This document shows, piece by piece, positions 54,175-63,791 of a DNA stretch of 64,000 nt. The position numbers were made by a program, and so were the translations under genes. Position 1 is the first letter of the stretch, and every line of letters begins with the position of its first letter. The stretch is from Pusillimonas sp. T7-7. Its GTDB lineage: Bacteria; Pseudomonadota; Gammaproteobacteria; Burkholderiales; Burkholderiaceae_B. The stretch is taken from contig NC_015458.1 in NCBI RefSeq assembly GCF_000209655.1, positions 2,356,001-2,420,000 of the forward strand, given 5' to 3'. The notes below the pieces were generated by a model, which had not been told where the DNA came from, did no database searches, and saw only the letters and a list, made by a program, of their open reading frames with translations.

Positions 54175-54223
54175 GGTACTCACGCCTGTTTACCCTTGGA
54201 GCGTGGCATGACTGCCGAGGAAA

Positions 54224-54358
54224 ACCGGCACGACTCGGGGCCGCCCTGTTGGCGTAACGGTGGATCCGCGCGGTGCACTCATCGTCGCCGACGATCTATC
54301 AAACACGGTTTGGCGTGTTTCGCCTTCACAGCCAGTGCAGACGACGGAAACGGGCTGA
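54224..54358 (+). pseudogene. C-terminal fragment of a sorbosone/PQQ-type sugar dehydrogenase
   Basis: In frame: [20 protein letters not shown] then [16 protein letters not shown] and a stop. The GRPVGV...GALLVADDxxNTVWRV pattern is the end of L-sorbosone-dehydrogenase-like beta-propellers. Everything upstream is missing. Confidence 0.75.
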
Positions 54359-54411
54359 ATTGAAGACGTACGTTTAAACTGTAAGGCACGTTTTAAACGC
54401 CTGGAGTCTAT

Positions 54412-54909
54412 GTGAAATTCATTGCAGCACTTACCTTAACGTTGTCCCTGCTCTGCCCTAATGTGGGCAGCGCCCAAGCACGTTTAAATGAACATGATGT
54501 TCAGTTCCTGGAACAAGCGGCCCAAACAAGCATGCTGGAAATTCAGGCTGGTCAGCTGGCATTGCAAAGCACCACCGACGATGGCGTGAAGCAGTATGCA
54601 CAACTGATACTTATAGAGCAGGAAAAGATTGCCGGAGATCTTCAAGGCCTGGCCAGCACACACGAGGTCAAGCTGCCCACTGAACTGGATGGAAAATCGC
54701 TTGCCATATTGACCGAGCTTCAACAGGTGCAAGGCGCTGAGTTCGACCGGCGATATATTGATGAAGTAGCCGTCGGCGCGCATGAAGAAGCCGTCAGGCG
54801 CTTCAAGACAATATCAGACGAAACACAGAACCAAGACATTAGTGCATTTGCCAAACAGTCATTGCCCATGTTGCAGCAGCATCTGGATCGTGCGCACGCA
54901 ATTAGGTAG
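54412..54909 (+). CDS. DUF4142 periplasmic protein
   Basis: 165 residues from a GTG with TGGAG upstream. The signal peptide is MKFIAALTLTLSLLCPNVGSAQA. The helical body (DVQFLEQAAQTSMLEIQAGQ, QYAQLILIEQEKIAGDLQGL, FAKQSLPMLQQHLDRAHAI) is the ferritin-like DUF4142 fold. The function is unknown; relatives are often stress-induced. It converges with the kinase gene, overlapping its stop by 8 bases. Confidence 0.92.
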   Translation: MKFIAALTLTLSLLCPNVGSAQARLNEHDVQFLEQAAQTSMLEIQAGQLALQSTTDDGVKQYAQLILIEQEKIAGDLQGLASTHEVKLPTELDGKSLAILTELQQVQGAEFDRRYIDEVAVGAHEEAVRRFKTISDETQNQDISAFAKQSLPMLQQHLDRAHAIR

Positions 54910-56023
54910 CAGCCAGCGCCCCCAAAGAAACCGGCTCGCCCCGCAAGGTGATTCGGGCCACGATTCTGCCTGCCTGATGATTCAAAGAAAATTCATTTCT
55001 GTCGGGATAATGCAGGTCCAGGCGGCGGCATAGATTGCTCAGGCCTTTGCCGCTTCGAGCTAAGGCCTGGGGCGCATGCAATTGACCCGGGTTATCAACC
55101 TCGATGACCAGCACGTCGCCCTGGCTGCGTACACGGATATTGATCAGAAAGTGCTCATGCTCAGCCCACCCGCCATGCTTGATCGCGTTTTCCACCAGGC
55201 CCTGCAGCGTCATGTGGGGAATGAGTACACCCAGCGCGGATGGATCCACCTGGCTTTGGTATTCCAGCCGCTTGTCGAAGCGCAGTTCTTGTATGCGCAT
55301 GTAAGCCTCGGCGGCTTCAATCTCTTCATCCAGACGGCACATGCCATCTCCGCGCTTGCCCAGAGAGTAGCGCAGATAATCCGCCAGACGGCGTGTCATT
55401 TCCTCGGCAACATGAGGCCGGTCGGATATCTCGGCCACGAGAGCATTGAGCGCATTAAAAAGAAAGTGCGGCTCTATCTGTGTTTGAAGGTGCTCGAGCT
55501 CCAGCTGTGCTGCGCGGGTCTCGGCATTCATCTTGAAAATGCGCTCATTGCGTGCCGACAATTCGGCGCTCACACCGAAATAAATCAGTGTCCAAATGGA
55601 CAGAATGCCCATGTAATAAATGACACCCAGCCGAAACTGGTGTCCACGCGCGATACTGAGCTCCCCCAACTGAAACAGGTTATAGACGACATAGCCAATG
55701 GAAGCGAGCAAGACCGAAGCAGCCAGACACAGCAGCACGGCACAGGCAAGCATGATGACAAGCGACACCCCCTTGGGCGCATGCCGCCCATGCAATACCG
55801 CCGCAGCACTGGTCAGCGCAAACGCCAAGGGCTCAATTGCCAGCGTAAGCCAGAACGAAGCCTCGGCATTGCCAAAGACAGCCAGACGGATACAGAAACC
55901 AAGCACAAAGAGGATGGACCATCCTGCAATCTGGGCGCGCCAAAAACCAGCAGATGATCCTCCGTAGCCCAATTCTCGGCTTATAGGCGGGACAGTCATA
56001 AGCGTATCGCCAGTAAGCGCCAT
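54902..56023 (-). CDS. LytS/YehU-type sensor histidine kinase
   Basis: 373 residues; ATG 55999 is an alternative start. Four hydrophobic segments occupy about residues 30-165. Next, LQTQIEPHFLFNALNALVAE carries the phosphoacceptor His of the His_kinase family (PF06580). The ATP site includes LVENAIKHGG and IEVDNPGQL, with a late GKGLSNLCRRLDLHYP. It should phosphorylate the LytTR regulator encoded divergently 214 bases away. The signal is unknown. Confidence 0.92.
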   Translation of the reverse strand: MALTGDTLMTVPPISRELGYGGSSAGFWRAQIAGWSILFVLGFCIRLAVFGNAEASFWLTLAIEPLAFALTSAAAVLHGRHAPKGVSLVIMLACAVLLCLAASVLLASIGYVVYNLFQLGELSIARGHQFRLGVIYYMGILSIWTLIYFGVSAELSARNERIFKMNAETRAAQLELEHLQTQIEPHFLFNALNALVAEISDRPHVAEEMTRRLADYLRYSLGKRGDGMCRLDEEIEAAEAYMRIQELRFDKRLEYQSQVDPSALGVLIPHMTLQGLVENAIKHGGWAEHEHFLINIRVRSQGDVLVIEVDNPGQLHAPQALARSGKGLSNLCRRLDLHYPDRNEFSLNHQAGRIVARITLRGEPVSLGALAAT

Positions 56024-56237
56024 TGGAGAATAAAAACACCAGGCTCAGAAAATAGTGTATTCACTTGAATCCAAACATGTTTTATATTATTGACATTAAA
56101 TAGTAGAAACACCGGCGCAACATCTCTTTTTCGACGAATCAACCATTGCTGTCGACGAACAGGTATATACCAGACCTGCGGCCCTTGCATCGAGCCGTTA
56201 ATGATGTCTGCTACGCCGGAGATCACAAAGGAGCTCG

Positions 56238-56918
56238 ATGCTACGGGTAGTGATTGTCGACGATGAAGCCCCGGCACGGCGCTATATGCGCCGGCTGCTT
56301 GAAGCCGCGCCAGATGTTCTGATCGAGGGCGAGGCCGCCACAATCGAACAAGCCCGCGAACTGATCCATGCCCATCAACCAGATGCCATTTTTCTGGATA
56401 TCGTGTTGACGCAAGGTACGGGATTCGAGCTTCTGGAAGGGCTGGATCACACACCCGGCGTCGTCTTCGTTACCGCACATACTGATTATGCAGCACAAGC
56501 GTTCGACATCAACGCTGTCGACTACTTGCTTAAACCCGTCAGTCCAGACCGCCTTGCCCAGACGCTGAGCCGGCTAAGGCCCCGCGCCACCGGCTACCTG
56601 GCTACCCGTACCAAGTCGGGCACACGACTGCTCAAAGTAAGGGACTTGACGATCATACAAGCCGAAGGGGATTACGTTCGCCTGAACAGTGCCACCTATG
56701 CCAACGAGCTGATACACATTACCTTGAAGCGCCTGGCGGCACAGCTGCCCTCGCCTCCGTTCTGCCCAGTATCCCGCTCCATCATCATCAACCTCGACCA
56801 CATTGCCCATTTGGCGCATCGATCAGGAGCGCAGACCGAAGTCAGCTTCGTCAATAACGTCATGCCGGTCGTATTGGGACGCACCGCAACACTGCGGTTG
56901 CGGCGCGCCATGGCCTAG
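56238..56918 (+). CDS. LytTR-family response regulator
   Basis: 226 residues. The receiver domain has the acidic pair in VVIVDDEAPARRYMRR, the phosphorylated Asp in AIFLDIVLTQGTGFELLEGL, the Thr in VFVTAHTDYA and the Lys in DYLLKPVSPDRLAQ. The LytTR DNA-binding domain follows from about residue 125 (LLKVRDLTIIQAEGDYVRLN then FCPVSRSIIINLDHIAHL). AAGGAGC lies seven bases before the ATG. It pairs with the LytS-type kinase encoded on the other strand; targets are unknown. It converges with the autotransporter gene 13 bases away. Confidence 0.95.
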   Translation: MLRVVIVDDEAPARRYMRRLLEAAPDVLIEGEAATIEQARELIHAHQPDAIFLDIVLTQGTGFELLEGLDHTPGVVFVTAHTDYAAQAFDINAVDYLLKPVSPDRLAQTLSRLRPRATGYLATRTKSGTRLLKVRDLTIIQAEGDYVRLNSATYANELIHITLKRLAAQLPSPPFCPVSRSIIINLDHIAHLAHRSGAQTEVSFVNNVMPVVLGRTATLRLRRAMA

Positions 56919-56931
56919 ACCGCAGCACATG

Positions 56932-59900
56932 CTAGAACGGCACCATGATTTTCAATGTACCGCTGTGGCTTTGTGCATGGCTGGAAAACTCTCCGTCGTA
57001 TTGCAGGCGGAAATCCACACCGTCTACATTAGAAATCTGTAGACCAGCTCCCAGCCGGCCAACCACATCGTCCATGGGCATCGAGGTTTCGAAATCGCCG
57101 CTACCGGCCGGAGCCCCTTGCAAGCTGGCCTTCACTTTATAGCTATCCCTGGATAAGAAGGATACCCCGGCATAGGCAAATGGACGCATGACGGCGCCTT
57201 GCTCGAGCTCGACTCGTCCACCGACTTCGATCATGGGCGAAAGGCCAACGATAAACTGATCGCTGTCCTGTACTGTCAGATGCGTGTCGCCGCGCGACTC
57301 GTCGTAACCCGACATGCGCGTATAGTTGGCGTCCAGATCCAGATAAGGCTTGACATAGAAATTACCCGTCACAAAGCTGCGCGCAACACGAAGCCGCGCG
57401 GCCAGGCCAAAGACATCCGGGCTGGACGATGCCGTACTGTGCAGATTGGGTATGCTCAGGTTGCGGTCTATGTCGTAACGTCCATACCCCGCCCCCAGCC
57501 CGCCAGAAAACACCCATGAACCGGCCTGGCGCTTGAGCACCACGCCCAAATAGCCCGATGAACCATCGCCACTGACACGGCTGTCATCAGCCTTCAGGGT
57601 TGCAGTTTGGTAGGCAGCGGACCCACCCACAAACCAGTTTGGCTGAAATTCACGCTGTCCGCCGAACTGATAGGTCATGCTGTTGATGGAGTGCTCCGAA
57701 ATATCGTCACGTCCTTCCTGGTTGGTATTGCGCCCCGTCACTTGCCCCCAAAAACAATTCTGCTCGCCCGTCAGCGCGTTGTTGCCCGAAAATGCGGGGC
57801 AAGACATCATGTTGCCGGTAAATCGGCTCATGCCGGCGCTCATCTGGGCAGCGGGAGCAATACTGACGCCCGGAGACAAATCCGAGATCATGTCGCCATA
57901 GGCGTCTGCGCCACTGCGGGAGCCCATGTCCAGCGAAGCAAACAGGGTCGACATTGCCGAATTGCCGCCCAGGTCCCAGGCACGCTGCAGATGCCCCGCC
58001 ACGGCGCGCTGATTCGGCCCCAAGCTCATGGACTCGGCGGCAAAGTCGGCGGCTGCCGCCCTCACACGCACATGCTTCCCGTCCAGCCTGGCATCGTAGT
58101 CGATGACCGGGCTATCCTTGGCTTTGGGTAGGCCCTGGATATCGCCCTCGAGCGTGGCAACCGTAACCTCGCGCTCGGGCAGCAAAGTAAAGGGTTGAGT
58201 ATTGATCTGACCGTCCAGGCGCGTATCACCCAGCACCACCATGCGCGGTGACTTGAGCTTGTCGAAATCCACATCTGCCTGCAAGATACCGGCAGACTGC
58301 AGATCGAAGTCGCCCGTGACCGACAGCGTGTCAAATGCGCCAGGCTTGCCTATGACGACCAGGCCGGCATTGTTGATGTTGGCCTGGTACAGAGTGGCAT
58401 CGCTCAGAACGCCGCTTGCCGCATTGTTGACGTTGCAAGCCACTTGGCCAAGACCGCCCTTGCACTCGGCATTTCCATATATCCGGCCCGCATTGTTGAC
58501 CTGGAGCGACGCGGAAGCCGCATCACTGACCGCCAATGCTTTGGACTGCTGGATGGGGGCGCCACTTTGATAATTTATGGCCGTGCCGCTGAGCGCCTGG
58601 ATAACACTGTCCGAGCTTGTGTTCAGGAAATTCTGGTAGTCGCCCGTTATCCAGACGGCGCTGCCTTCGGGGCCGTCTCCACCCGTTACCGAGCCGTCGA
58701 TGTTGACGATGATCACACCCGACCCCTGTGGGCCGACGCTTTGCGCAAAGATGGCGTTTGAACCGTATCCCAAGGTCTCGATGGTGCCGGACTGCGTTAC
58801 CGTGACGTTGCCGGCCGCTTGCGTGGCCTGCCCGCCGTTGCTTCCCGCGAAACTGGCCGCGCTGTCGCCGCCCAATCCGCCACCGCCACTGATGGATTGC
58901 GCGATGATGCCAAATGCTCCATCGCCTGTCGTAGCGATGGAGCCGTTTACAGTAACGTTCACATCATGGCCATTGCCGGAACTCGTCTCGCCGCCGCTCG
59001 ACCCACCCCAGGCATCGCGATCCAGTTGCAAGGGCAGGGAAACATCACCCGCAATACCGCCACCGCCGCCGATAGACTGGGCGATGATCGCATGTGCGCC
59101 TTCCCCAACAGTGGAGACGATGCTGCCTGGCAGCAGGTTGACTGCTACGCTACCGCCATCGCCTCTGCTGCTGTCGCGCCCACCCAGCGACACACTGGCA
59201 AAGTTGTCGGCCGTCCCGGCGCTACCAAGGCCCCCGCCGCCACCTATGGACTGGGCAACCATGCCGTATGAACGATCGCCATATGTGTATAGATAAGCGC
59301 CGGTTTCGAGGTCGACCGTGCCGCCATTGCCGGCACTGCCTCCTTGGCCGCCCACCGACAAATTGAGCGAGTGGCTGAGCGGCTTGGAGGAAGAGCTGCT
59401 GTTGCCGGCACCGCCCACACCGCCGCCACCGCCTATGGATTGGGCCACGAGCGCCGGTGATTCCGAACCCTTGGTTGTGACCGCTATCCAGTTGCCGGCG
59501 CCGCCGACCTGGATAGCCCCGCCCGATCCGCTTGCGCCGCCACTACCGCCATCTGAACCACCAATCGTCAGCGTTCCCGCTGCTTGGTCAGACCCGTCAC
59601 CGCCTTGCCCGCCGCCGCCGCCGATGGATTGCATCAACACGCCATAGGCCGAATAGCCCGCCGTGGTGATGGCGCCATCGTAGGCGCCGCTGAATATATA
59701 GTTGACCGTCCCGCCATCGTTACCGCTGCCGCCCGAACCACCGACCGCCACGTCGATATTGGCAGCTACCTGGCTGCCCGAGGCAGAGGCCGATCCGCCC
59801 GCCCCGCCGCCACCGCCTATGGACTGCGCCACAATACCGTCGGCCCAATCGCCTTGGGTGGAAATTTTCCCGGCGTGATACAGGTTGACCGTACCTCCGG

Positions 59901-62900
59901 TGCCGCCTTCGCCGCCCTTGCCGCCCACCGACACGCCAAAGGTATAAGTACCGCCTTCGTCCGAAAACCTGGCTTGGTTGTCCATACTGCTGCCGATGCG
60001 ATCAAGGATGGGATGAGAGGACGCATCGGCGCCTATAGATCCGCCCAGGCCGCCGCCGCCACCTATGGACTGCGCCATGACGCCGTCCGCATCGCCGCCC
60101 AGCGTTTGAATCACGCCACTGGTATGAGCGTTGATCGTACCTCCGTTGCCGCCATTGCCCCCCGTCATGCCTACGCCCACAGACAAGCGTGCGCCTTCTC
60201 CCTCTACAGCCGCGCTTAGCGCCAGCGTGCCGCCTTGGGAGGTTCCGCCTCCGCCGCCTATGGACTGCGCCACGATGCCACGCGAACCCGAGCCTAATGT
60301 CTGGATAGTGTGGTTACGATTCTGAGTCACGGTCACGGCATCGCCGCTGCCTCCGCCGCCACCTGCACCGCCTAGTCCTACCGTGGCCTTGATGCTGACC
60401 GCACCGCCCACGGAATAGGCATTGCTGCTGCCCATGCCACCATTGCCACCTCCGCCACCCACCGATTGCGCTAGAACGGCGTCGGCATAGTTTCCATAAG
60501 TCACGATGGACGATGCCAGTGGCGGACCGCTGGGGGGTAGCGTCATGGGCGGAACCGTAACGGGCGTCGCGCCGGCATCGCCCAGGACGACATTGACCGC
60601 GCCGCCATGGCTGCTGCCGTCGGTGCTGCTGCCCCCTTGCCCGCCCAGCGAGACGCCGGCCGTCAATTGAACGGAGTCTCCGTCGCCCACCGAGGTGGAC
60701 AAGACCGAGGCATCGCCACCATTACCGCCTCCCCCGCCCACACTTTGCGCCAGCACACCATGCGAGCCATCGCCCAGTGTAGTCACCGACGTGCCGTCCA
60801 CCAGGCTGACCTCGACGACACAATCACCGGAACCGCAGGCATTCTGGCCCGACCCGCCGTTGCCGCCCATGGCGGCCTGGAAATTGAAGGAGACCGACAC
60901 ACCCGAACCGGTCGGCATCGCCAGCATCAGGTCGCTGGCACTGGCCGTACCGCCGTTGCCTCCGCCGCCGCCTATCGCCTGCGCCACAATACCCATGGCA
61001 TCGTTGGGTGCAAACGTAGCCGAGTCAACGCCCTGAGGAGGCAAGCCGGTAATGATTCGACTATTGCCCAAGGCAACGGTCACGTCGCTTGCCGAGCCGC
61101 CACTGCCACCGCTGCCCCCCAGCACATACGCTGCAGTAAAGGCCAAGTCTACGGTGCTCGAAGATGCGCTTCCACCATTGCCACCCCCGCCGCCGATGGA
61201 TTGGGCCACAATGCCGGAAGCATGTGCACCGCTGGTCGTAACAGATAGTTCTGTTTGCTTGATATTTACAGAACTGGCGCTACCGCCAGCCCCCGCTGTG
61301 CCGCCCACCTGCAAGGATATAAGGTCTCCGACCCCATAGCTGGTGTCGCCGCCTCCATTGCCGCCCCCGCCCCCTATGGATTGCGCCAATATGCCTATGG
61401 CTTGGTCTCCAAGCGTGGTGATGGATGCGGCCGCAGACGACGCAGCCCCCCCACAGCTGCCGCTGTTGGATATGCAAACAGGACCGCCATTGCCTCCGCC
61501 CTCGGCGCTGCCGCCAATGCCTACGGAGACTCCAACGGAAAAGTTTAGTTCGTCGCCGCCATTGCCTCCACCGCCGCCCACCGATTGAGCCAGCACACCC
61601 ATCCCATAATCGCCCAAGGTACTCACGGCGCCCAGGCGGTGTATATTCACCGCCGATCCCGATCCGCCACCCGAGCCCGTACCGCCTACGCCGGCAATCC
61701 CCGTCGCATCGCCCCCGGTACCCCCGCCACCGCCTATGGACTGCGCCACGATCCCGACAGCGGCAACGCCCTGTGTAGTGATTTGGCCGGAATTGGTGAC
61801 GGACACCTGTCCGCCTGAGGAACCAGTGTCACCTTCTGCGCTGCCGCCTATGCTCAGCCAGCCGGATGCCGAACCCGCGGCTCCGCCGCCGCCGCCGATC
61901 GAATGAGCCACAATGCCATGGGCGCTATAGCCTTCCGTGGAAATACCGCCGCTGTTCGTCACAGTTACCGTATTGGCGGCCCCGCCGCCGGCGCCATCAC
62001 CGCCGAGCGAAACCAGGCCGCCCGTTTCGACGCCACCCGTGCCACCGCTGCCAGCAATGGATTGCCCCAGTGCGCCGTATGCATGATCGCCCTTGGTTGC
62101 GATACCCCCATTCAAGGTCAAGGTCACCGTACCCGCATTACCGCCGTTGCCGCCATTGCCGCCCTGTCCTCCCAGAACACTGACAAAATCACCGCCTGTG
62201 CCGCCACCGCCGCCAAGCGAGTGGGCGGCAATGCCGGCCGCATAGTCGTTTTGCGTGCTGATTCTTGTTCCTGCGTCAGTGGTTACCGTGACCACGCCCC
62301 CCGCCCCTCCATAGCCGCCACCTCCGGCCTGACCGGCCAGGGCGTCGTCATCCCCGCCATCCCCACCCTGTCCGCCTACGCTTTGCGCCAATAGCCCGTA
62401 TAGTGTTCCGCCGGTCGTGCTCACGCTGGCGTCGCCGGTAAGGTTGATGGTCGCGTTGTATGCCGATCCGCCCAGGCCGCCGGAGTTGTCCTTAGATGGC
62501 CCCTTGCCTCCATTGCCGGCGAAGCTCTGGGCCACCACAGCGGCGCCCTCAATGCCAGGGGCGTTCGCTATATCCATCGTTACATTGGCCGATGAACCCA
62601 CCGTCACTATGCCACCACCGCCCCCATCGCCGCCAGGGTCAGAGTTGTCGTTGTCGGTTGTGCTGCCGCCCCCGCCTTGAGCCAGGCCGCGAATCGCGAA
62701 CATTTCGACCGCGTCGCCTGAAACGGCATCCCAGTACAGGCTGACGGGTGCGCTGTTATTAATGGTGACCCTGTTGCTATTGCCAGCAAGCCCATTGTCG
62801 TTCCCGCCCGTGCCGCCAAGCGATTCAGCCAGTATCGCCCCGCCGTACCCCTGGCCCGCGGCACGATCTTCGGTGGAGGTGCCCAGTGAAATAGCCTGCG

Positions 62901-63570
62901 TATTTGTAATAGTGACGTCGCCACCTGAACCGCCCGAACCGCCATATTGATCGCCTTCAGCACCACTGTTCTGGTTTCCGCCGTTGGCGCCGACGGTCGA
63001 CGCCCGAAGAGCGATGAACGGAGCACCAAAGTAGCCGAGTGCGCCGTTCAGGGTGATGTTCCCGGAGTTTGTTACATTAACTGTACCCCCGTTACCACCA
63101 CCTCCACCATTTGAATCGTTGTTATCGTTGTTACTGTCGCCCGCGCCGCCGAGCGACTTCGCATAGATGATGTGATTGTAGAAATTAGAGCCGGCGGCAT
63201 TCAGAGTCATGCTGCCATTATTGCTGAACGTCAGGCCGCCGCCCTGGCCGCCATGGCCTTCATCCACACCCAGGCCACCTACTGTGGTAAGGAAATAAAC
63301 ACTGTCTTCATCTGTCGGCGCAGTCGTCGCGGTGGAGATAACGAAGTAGTCATCGTTTGTATAGTTGATGTCCGTCCCCCCCGCCCCGTCCTTCTCGCCA
63401 CTTTTATCCTCGCCATTGGCCGCGTAGAACTCTACGTTTCGCGGCGTGGTCACAGTGTCAGCCAGGGCTGGATAGGCTGCCAACATCAGGGATGCGCCCA
63501 GTGACAAGATCAGGACCAAATGGGCTTGGTTGTTGCCGGAAGTTGCAACTGAATCTTTTGCTTTTCTCAT
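56932..63570 (-). CDS. Giant glycine-rich autotransporter adhesin
   Basis: 2212 residues from ATG 63570; the frame extends to 63618 without a better start. The signal peptide (LVLILSLGASLMLAAYPALA) ends near residue 38. The passenger has more than twenty units built on IVAQSIGGGGGNGG or close variants, separated by beta-helical segments of 40-80 residues. The final 270 residues form the autotransporter beta-barrel, ending in HSGTLKIMVPF with the terminal Phe the outer-membrane machinery needs. It would be exported by type Va secretion and exposed on the surface. The coding strand is very rich in GGC, giving many artefactual reverse-strand frames. Adhesion is inferred from the family. Confidence 0.95.
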   Translation of the reverse strand: MRKAKDSVATSGNNQAHLVLILSLGASLMLAAYPALADTVTTPRNVEFYAANGEDKSGEKDGAGGTDINYTNDDYFVISTATTAPTDEDSVYFLTTVGGLGVDEGHGGQGGGLTFSNNGSMTLNAAGSNFYNHIIYAKSLGGAGDSNNDNNDSNGGGGGNGGTVNVTNSGNITLNGALGYFGAPFIALRASTVGANGGNQNSGAEGDQYGGSGGSGGDVTITNTQAISLGTSTEDRAAGQGYGGAILAESLGGTGGNDNGLAGNSNRVTINNSAPVSLYWDAVSGDAVEMFAIRGLAQGGGGSTTDNDNSDPGGDGGGGGIVTVGSSANVTMDIANAPGIEGAAVVAQSFAGNGGKGPSKDNSGGLGGSAYNATINLTGDASVSTTGGTLYGLLAQSVGGQGGDGGDDDALAGQAGGGGYGGAGGVVTVTTDAGTRISTQNDYAAGIAAHSLGGGGGTGGDFVSVLGGQGGNGGNGGNAGTVTLTLNGGIATKGDHAYGALGQSIAGSGGTGGVETGGLVSLGGDGAGGGAANTVTVTNSGGISTEGYSAHGIVAHSIGGGGGAAGSASGWLSIGGSAEGDTGSSGGQVSVTNSGQITTQGVAAVGIVAQSIGGGGGTGGDATGIAGVGGTGSGGGSGSAVNIHRLGAVSTLGDYGMGVLAQSVGGGGGNGGDELNFSVGVSVGIGGSAEGGGNGGPVCISNSGSCGGAASSAAASITTLGDQAIGILAQSIGGGGGNGGGDTSYGVGDLISLQVGGTAGAGGSASSVNIKQTELSVTTSGAHASGIVAQSIGGGGGNGGSASSSTVDLAFTAAYVLGGSGGSGGSASDVTVALGNSRIITGLPPQGVDSATFAPNDAMGIVAQAIGGGGGNGGTASASDLMLAMPTGSGVSVSFNFQAAMGGNGGSGQNACGSGDCVVEVSLVDGTSVTTLGDGSHGVLAQSVGGGGGNGGDASVLSTSVGDGDSVQLTAGVSLGGQGGSSTDGSSHGGAVNVVLGDAGATPVTVPPMTLPPSGPPLASSIVTYGNYADAVLAQSVGGGGGNGGMGSSNAYSVGGAVSIKATVGLGGAGGGGGSGDAVTVTQNRNHTIQTLGSGSRGIVAQSIGGGGGTSQGGTLALSAAVEGEGARLSVGVGMTGGNGGNGGTINAHTSGVIQTLGGDADGVMAQSIGGGGGLGGSIGADASSHPILDRIGSSMDNQARFSDEGGTYTFGVSVGGKGGEGGTGGTVNLYHAGKISTQGDWADGIVAQSIGGGGGAGGSASASGSQVAANIDVAVGGSGGSGNDGGTVNYIFSGAYDGAITTAGYSAYGVLMQSIGGGGGQGGDGSDQAAGTLTIGGSDGGSGGASGSGGAIQVGGAGNWIAVTTKGSESPALVAQSIGGGGGVGGAGNSSSSSKPLSHSLNLSVGGQGGSAGNGGTVDLETGAYLYTYGDRSYGMVAQSIGGGGGLGSAGTADNFASVSLGGRDSSRGDGGSVAVNLLPGSIVSTVGEGAHAIIAQSIGGGGGIAGDVSLPLQLDRDAWGGSSGGETSSGNGHDVNVTVNGSIATTGDGAFGIIAQSISGGGGLGGDSAASFAGSNGGQATQAAGNVTVTQSGTIETLGYGSNAIFAQSVGPQGSGVIIVNIDGSVTGGDGPEGSAVWITGDYQNFLNTSSDSVIQALSGTAINYQSGAPIQQSKALAVSDAASASLQVNNAGRIYGNAECKGGLGQVACNVNNAASGVLSDATLYQANINNAGLVVIGKPGAFDTLSVTGDFDLQSAGILQADVDFDKLKSPRMVVLGDTRLDGQINTQPFTLLPEREVTVATLEGDIQGLPKAKDSPVIDYDARLDGKHVRVRAAAADFAAESMSLGPNQRAVAGHLQRAWDLGGNSAMSTLFASLDMGSRSGADAYGDMISDLSPGVSIAPAAQMSAGMSRFTGNMMSCPAFSGNNALTGEQNCFWGQVTGRNTNQEGRDDISEHSINSMTYQFGGQREFQPNWFVGGSAAYQTATLKADDSRVSGDGSSGYLGVVLKRQAGSWVFSGGLGAGYGRYDIDRNLSIPNLHSTASSSPDVFGLAARLRVARSFVTGNFYVKPYLDLDANYTRMSGYDESRGDTHLTVQDSDQFIVGLSPMIEVGGRVELEQGAVMRPFAYAGVSFLSRDSYKVKASLQGAPAGSGDFETSMPMDDVVGRLGAGLQISNVDGVDFRLQYDGEFSSHAQSHSGTLKIMVPF

Positions 63571-63791
63571 TGAGTCTACCTGTCTGGGGTGCGTTGTCGT
63601 GCAAAAGTTTCCCACCAAATAAACCGGGCCGAAATAGTTTTTCGACGAAATAGCTATTTGAGTCGTTGAAATCGCATGGCTTTATTGACTGCAGCAGACA
63701 AACGGATTCACGCAAAGGTCTGCTACAACCTTTGATCGGACGATCAAGAGCAGCCGGCCGGGTGGCAGGCCATTCTGGATAACTTCGCGCG

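Noticed and set aside
57199..63504. Many long plus-strand frames opposite the autotransporter
   Set aside because: They are mirror artefacts of the GGC-rich coding repeats, lack ribosome sites and have Pro/Ala-rich composition only.
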